From Symsagittifera roscoffensis (lineage: Eukaryota; Xenacoelomorpha; Acoela; Convolutidae): a stretch of 60,000 bases of DNA. This document shows, piece by piece, positions 40,101-46,100 of the stretch. The position numbers and the translations under genes are program-made. How positions within the stretch are numbered: the stretch's first letter is position 1; every line of letters starts with the position of its first letter. The stretch lies in contig NC_087064.1 of assembly GCF_963678635.1 (NCBI RefSeq), forward strand, positions 81,197,526 to 81,257,525, written 5' to 3'. A model generated the notes under the pieces. It saw only the letters and a list, made by a program, of their open reading frames with translations, was not told the DNA's origin and searched no databases.

Positions 40101-43100
40101 CCCTAATCTAAATGCAAATGAGGGATGGGTAGAGGAAGAAAAAATCGATAGCTGAGCACTTTCAGATCAAGGAATCAAATTGTTGGTAGCTTTTTTAGTG
40201 TTGGCTTTTGAGAGGTATTAATCCTATTCCCCGCAAATTCCATCTTGTGTTCCCGTACCGTACTAAATACGTTTAATTGCTTAAGGAATCGAAATTCCAT
40301 TTTGTTTTTATGTCCTTTGAAGCTGTCAAATTCATCCATCGTTCTCAGTTTAATTATTTTTAAAAATGACATTTATTGCGTCATTTTGACTTTTGACGTT
40401 GGTTTGCAGACCTATCTGCAGATCTATGCTATAAATCACATCTTTTCGACTTTAAACTAGATGATGTCGTCTGCTTACATGTGTGATTTGGCTGGTTATT
40501 TATTATCTGAACCTGACTGGTAATAATGAAACGGTTTAGGAGGAAAAGAGCGAATTCCCTGTCTCACCCGGCCTTGGTAGACCCGGCTTCTGGGGGTCAC
40601 CGAGTGGACTCGAGATCGCCCATGTACCCTGGGGCTCTATTCGGAACAACCGGCAATGATAGATCCAGACATGGTCTTCATCAAGGTACCTGAATTAATT
40701 AATTGGACTAATTTTTCGTCCAACTACCTGTTTTATCTGATAAAATTAAAGAAGGTTTTGAATTATGCAACCAAAAATTAGTTGGATTTGGGCTAAAGGC
40801 AGCCGAGAAAAAGGAAGAAACATAGGATATCTAAAAGGAAAACAGAATTGATTTAGGTTCTTTTTCAACGGTTTTTCGACTCGGTTTATTATTATTTTAC
40901 GCGCGCTGCGCGGATGTATTCAAAATTAATGGTTGCATAATAGGCTTTTTAACTTTTTTGCTCATTGTTAAATAAAAAATTAGACGGCAATACAGGGCAA
41001 AAAGATTATGGTTGCTCAAATTCACCGGATTTTAAAATTTGATTCCCCTCTCTGCATAATTTGGTTTCCTTTTTGTAGTGTTTGAGGAGGAATTTGCTCT
41101 TCCTGCCTTCTCGCTTTTAGCGTACTCTGATTTAGACTTCGCTCATTCAATTTATAATGAACTGCAAATACTTTTTCTCTTTTCACCAATGTCCCTAACT
41201 TTGTGCAGCTTCAATTCATCTCCGTTATTTTGCAACTTAGCCAAATGGTTTCACTCTAAAGAAAAAAAACATCCGTTTCCTGGTTTTAGTTTCACTTCAG
41301 AGCATTTTTCAAGCATTTCATTAAAATTTAAATGGATATGGTATAAGCATGTGTGTAATTCAGACAAGCTTTCAAATCAAAATTAGATTAAATACTTTTG
41401 GCTCCTTTTAATTTCATATTCCCTCTTTTTTTTCACTCAAACCAAGTTCAGTTTGATTTTCGTAGTAACAAAGAAATATTCAATGAAAAGAGCAAAATTC
41501 GCATCTGAAATGTCGGATAAAAGAGGTTAAATTTCATCATTTTGCTAATTTTGATCACTGATTGATTGTTTGTTTATTTATGCTTCGCTTATTTGGCTCA
41601 ATAAATGCTTACTACTGCTGTTTATTTCAGACGACACGAGAAGCACGGGATCGCATGATCAACACGGAAACTTAGGTTAGTCTCTTTGGCCGACTTTTGT
41701 CTATTTCACCTCCCCCTCAACCCCTTCCCCCCCCCCCCCATTTTGATTGTCAATTCTAGAAAACATATCAACTCACTGCGACATCCCAATATTTATATTC
41801 AGCCGCACTTTGAAGGCAAACCGCTGTAAAAACGGCAAATATCCAATGCCACGAACTGCAAAAATATCCAACTTTTTTATTGTGCTTGAAATCAAGCATA
41901 TCGAGTCTCTAAGTTATCTGAGAATGGGATAATGGCTCTTTTCCAGTTCCCCCCTTTCAAAATACCGAGTTTTATGTTTGTTTTACGTGTTATTACGGCT
42001 AAATGTGTAATGTTACGCTGTAAAGTATGAAGAACAAATCTGTTCACAGTTGTCGATTTGTTCACCACGCCAAATTTCATTGCATTACAACAACGTTAAA
42101 TAAGCTTTTCAATATTGAATTTGAAAGGGGGGGGGAACTGGAAAAGAGCCCGGATAATTTATGCTAGGGCCAATAGAGCGATAAACTGAACGATTGAAGT
42201 CAAAAGAATCCCCCCCCCCCCCCCACAGGAAATCGACCTTTCACGGTACAAAGAAAATTCTGAACGATCAGAAAGTTTTTCTTCGCAGTCTTCGGCGTCA
42301 ATAAATACAGATTTAAAGGAAGTGTGCTTAGCGTTGTATCAATACCTTGCAAAAAGTGTCCAAAATTGAAAAAATTGCGGATTTTTCAGGAGTTTGATTT
42401 GTCTGTGGCACAGAAGATATTAGTAAAATGATGTCTATAAAATTATGAGAAAAATGATTCTTATGGACAATGATTAAGGTCTTCATGTTTGAATGTTTGG
42501 CTCTTTTCCTGTTTACCACCCCCCCCCCCGTTGTTCACGTTCATACGTTTTAACACAGTTCTTAACATGAAAAGTCCTTTTAAATAGACTTTCATATATT
42601 GAATTTCAGAAAATATCAAAGGGGTGGGGGGACTGGAAAAGAGCCGAATGTTTGTGTGTACTTATGCTATGGGGGCGTACGTGACATGAGCACAAGTAAT
42701 GATAATGTTTTGACTAATCCACGCGGCCTTCTTCTAACTAAAGAGCAAGTGTGAGTAGAGGTTGTTGATGATTTCAGACCACGTGAACAAACAGATGAAT
42801 GCGAGTCGTGAAGACATGGAGCACCCGACGGAGGGCAACTATGCCTCGGACTACGACATCAAACTGCTGCAGGAAGAGATGCAGAACAACGCCACGCAGC
42901 TCAGACAGAAGTGGCTACAGGTTCGAAATAGAGCGATACAAATATGTGATACCATAGTTGTGATACTTCAGCTAGACGAGGAAAAGGAAAACGAAACAAT
43001 TTTCTTACACTGACAATTAATTTACTAGGGAATGTATAGAATATGAACTGCCCAGATCATTGTGTGAACTGCTTTTTATTTCGAAATTAAGACCTAGAAG

Positions 43101-46100
43101 CGTTTATGTGTTTTCTTGCCCTCAAGCAACGAGTATCCAGAAAACGTAACTTAAATGCAAACGAAGTTAGTATCAGCAAATTTAAAAATTCCAATGTGCT
43201 GAAAATTTTTCTCGAAGAAAAAGATTTGTTACCAAATATACGGGCGACCCGTTCTTAAGAGTCATGGACGTAGTGAATACTCTTTTATAAGTCTTGGTAA
43301 TTTTTTTTCAGAAAAAGTCTTAATTTGCTTTATTTTCAAGAAAAATAATGAACTGAACTTGAAAAGAAACCGCGAAAAAAAATCATAAATGAGCGTGAAC
43401 AACTTACGCTCAGTTATTATTTTTTCGCGGTTTCTTTTCAGTTTCAGTTCATTTTCTTTCTTGAAAAAAAGCAAGCTTAACTATTGAACAGCAAAAGTGT
43501 TAAGGTAACGAATCAACGTATAGTTTTAAGTCGACGAATAGACTTATAAACATGATCGATTTATAGTTTCGAAATTGGATCTTAATTTTCAGATTACCAA
43601 GCGGAGTAAAATCTATTGATCCAGTTTTCTCAAATTGGCTTACTTTTATTAAAAAATTGTCAGTAAAAATTATTTAGTAAGAGTTTTAAGGCCAGATAAA
43701 ACTTCAACTTAAATTCGAAAGTTGAAATTTTTTCAAAAAACAGTCAGTATTTTTCTATTTCCTTGCGTTCGTGAATTGTTTCCAACTGTCTGTGGGCTAT
43801 GTTCTAATGTGGTCGGCTGTTGGATGATTGTGGTGTTGTGTTGTGTTAGGACCTGGAGAGCTTCAAGAGTGACTATGTGAGGCGAGTGCAGGACTTGCAG
43901 GAGATGTTCAGCCAGAGGAGTGGAGACGTGGAGGCCAACATCAACACTGTCCTCAGCCAGAAGTTCTCGGTAGGCTTCTACACTGGCTGTCCACCCTTTA
44001 ACACACTTATTTTAATGAATTATTCAATGTAATTATGAATGGATGTCGTTGAAGCGACACTCGACTAGAAAGTGCAAAAGTTGTGTCTTGGCGTACAGGG
44101 TTTACGGTACAAAAACCGATCAAAGTATTGAATGCATCGCGGAATTCGTTTTTAACTTAAAATTGAGCACAGACCAAAGTGTTTACTAATGAGCCGAGTG
44201 AAATATGTCTTTAGATCTTGGTCCTAGTCAGCATGGCTAATAATTTCAACGAAACTTGATATATTATGAATTTTGAAATTTTTTTGATACAGTGTTTTTG
44301 AATTAATTTCGTCTGATTTTTTTTCTCATTCGGTGCTGTAGGAACTGGACTACGACCTGCGAGAGAGAAATGAGATGGTGGAACAGCAGATAGCAGCCCT
44401 CTCGGAGGACATTCGCACCATAGACCAGAGGAGTGCACACGGCATCATCGAAATAGAACAGGCATACAACGACAGACTCACTGCCGTCGAGGCCAGGGTC
44501 AGTTCCGTTCACTCTTCTCTTGTTGTTCCGACTTTCGATACGAAAGTAACGGAATATTTGTGCTCGGGGTGGGTTTTTTTTTTTCTTCAGACAAATTTCG
44601 ACTTTTTAACTAGCCATTTTTGACGGAATTTTTTTATATCATTCGAAAGTTATTGTTGTCTTGAGCTCAAATTTGAAAAGATATTTCACCTGTGATCATT
44701 TTTCGTAAAGTTATGAGGGTTTAAAGATTGCCATTTTGGCCAATTTGGGACAATTAACGCGCGATAAATTTCGCGCTATTAACGCGTAAGCGATATTTAA
44801 TCCGTCTTAGAAATCGTTCCAAATTGGTTCAAGGAAGCTTATATGCCATAATTGATTTGTTAATAGGCGCAAAATCTATCAATTTGTACTTAATATGACG
44901 TGTGGGGGGATGTTTTTACATAAAATCTCAATTCTTTTCAAAAAATTTTTTAAATTTTTTTTATTACTTTGAAATGTTTCATCTTATTAATGCTCCATAG
45001 ACCTTAAAAGGCAGTCGGAACTTTCAGGGCTTCGCCCTGATACGAGCAGTCTTGTTTTATTTGCCCTCAATTATATTACTCTGTAAAATTATAGTAAATG
45101 ATTCCTTTTTTCTCTATTAAGAGTCTATGAACGTAGTTCATACTCTTATATAGTTCGCGATTATTTTTTTTTCAGGAAAAGTCTTAAAATTTGTTCAGGC
45201 TCAAAATTACTTTTTGCTCCTATTGATCCAGTTTTTTTTCAAATCGGGTCGTTGTATCCAAAAAGTTTCAATCATAAATTTTTCTAGAAATAAGAGTTTT
45301 AAGGCCATCTATTTTTTTCTTGGAGTTTTAAAAATTGAGATTTTTTCATAAAACAAGTCAGTATTTTTTTCTGTTTATTTTGTTTTCATTGACTTTGGTA
45401 GAGTTTATATGAATTTTTGTTATAACTAAGATTTTGTTCATCTTCATTATCATTCAGTTGTTGTGTTCTCGGATCCAACATGATTAAATTGTTCTCAGTA
45501 GTTATAATTTCTTGTGATTCTGTCAATTTGGCCATTTGCTAATTACACCTCAAGTTCTTTTGCTGCAGCTGGTGGACATAGAAAAGAGTCACTACAGTGG
45601 CGGGGGAAGCAGAGGCGGCAACTTCATCGAGGACTTGAAGGACGCCGACGTGGTCACTCTGGCCAACCGCATCCTGCAGAGTCTCCTCGTCTTCCTCATC
45701 TCGTTCGTGTTCGTGTTCGGAAACATCCTCAAAATACTATCCGACTCCATATCCACGCCGTAAGTTGTTCTTATTCATTGATTTCCTCCTTCTTCACGAT
45801 CTATGGATTTCAAGTTGAAAAATTGCAATTTGTAAGTGAATGATTTATTTGAAATTCCACTGTAGCGCTCACTTTGATTAATTTTCAAGTTACTTTCCTG
45901 CTAAAACGTAAGCAAGCTATGCTCTCCATTAAGCAAAAAAGAGCGAAATGAAGAATTAAGTATTGATCCAGTTTTCTCAGGTTTAAGGCCATATATTCAA
46001 AAATATTCAGTCGTTTTTATTTTTCTTGCCGTCTGGTGGCTATGTTATTGCCTTATAATGGAGTCAAGTTGCGTTTGTTTCAGACAAAGAGCAGCAATGT

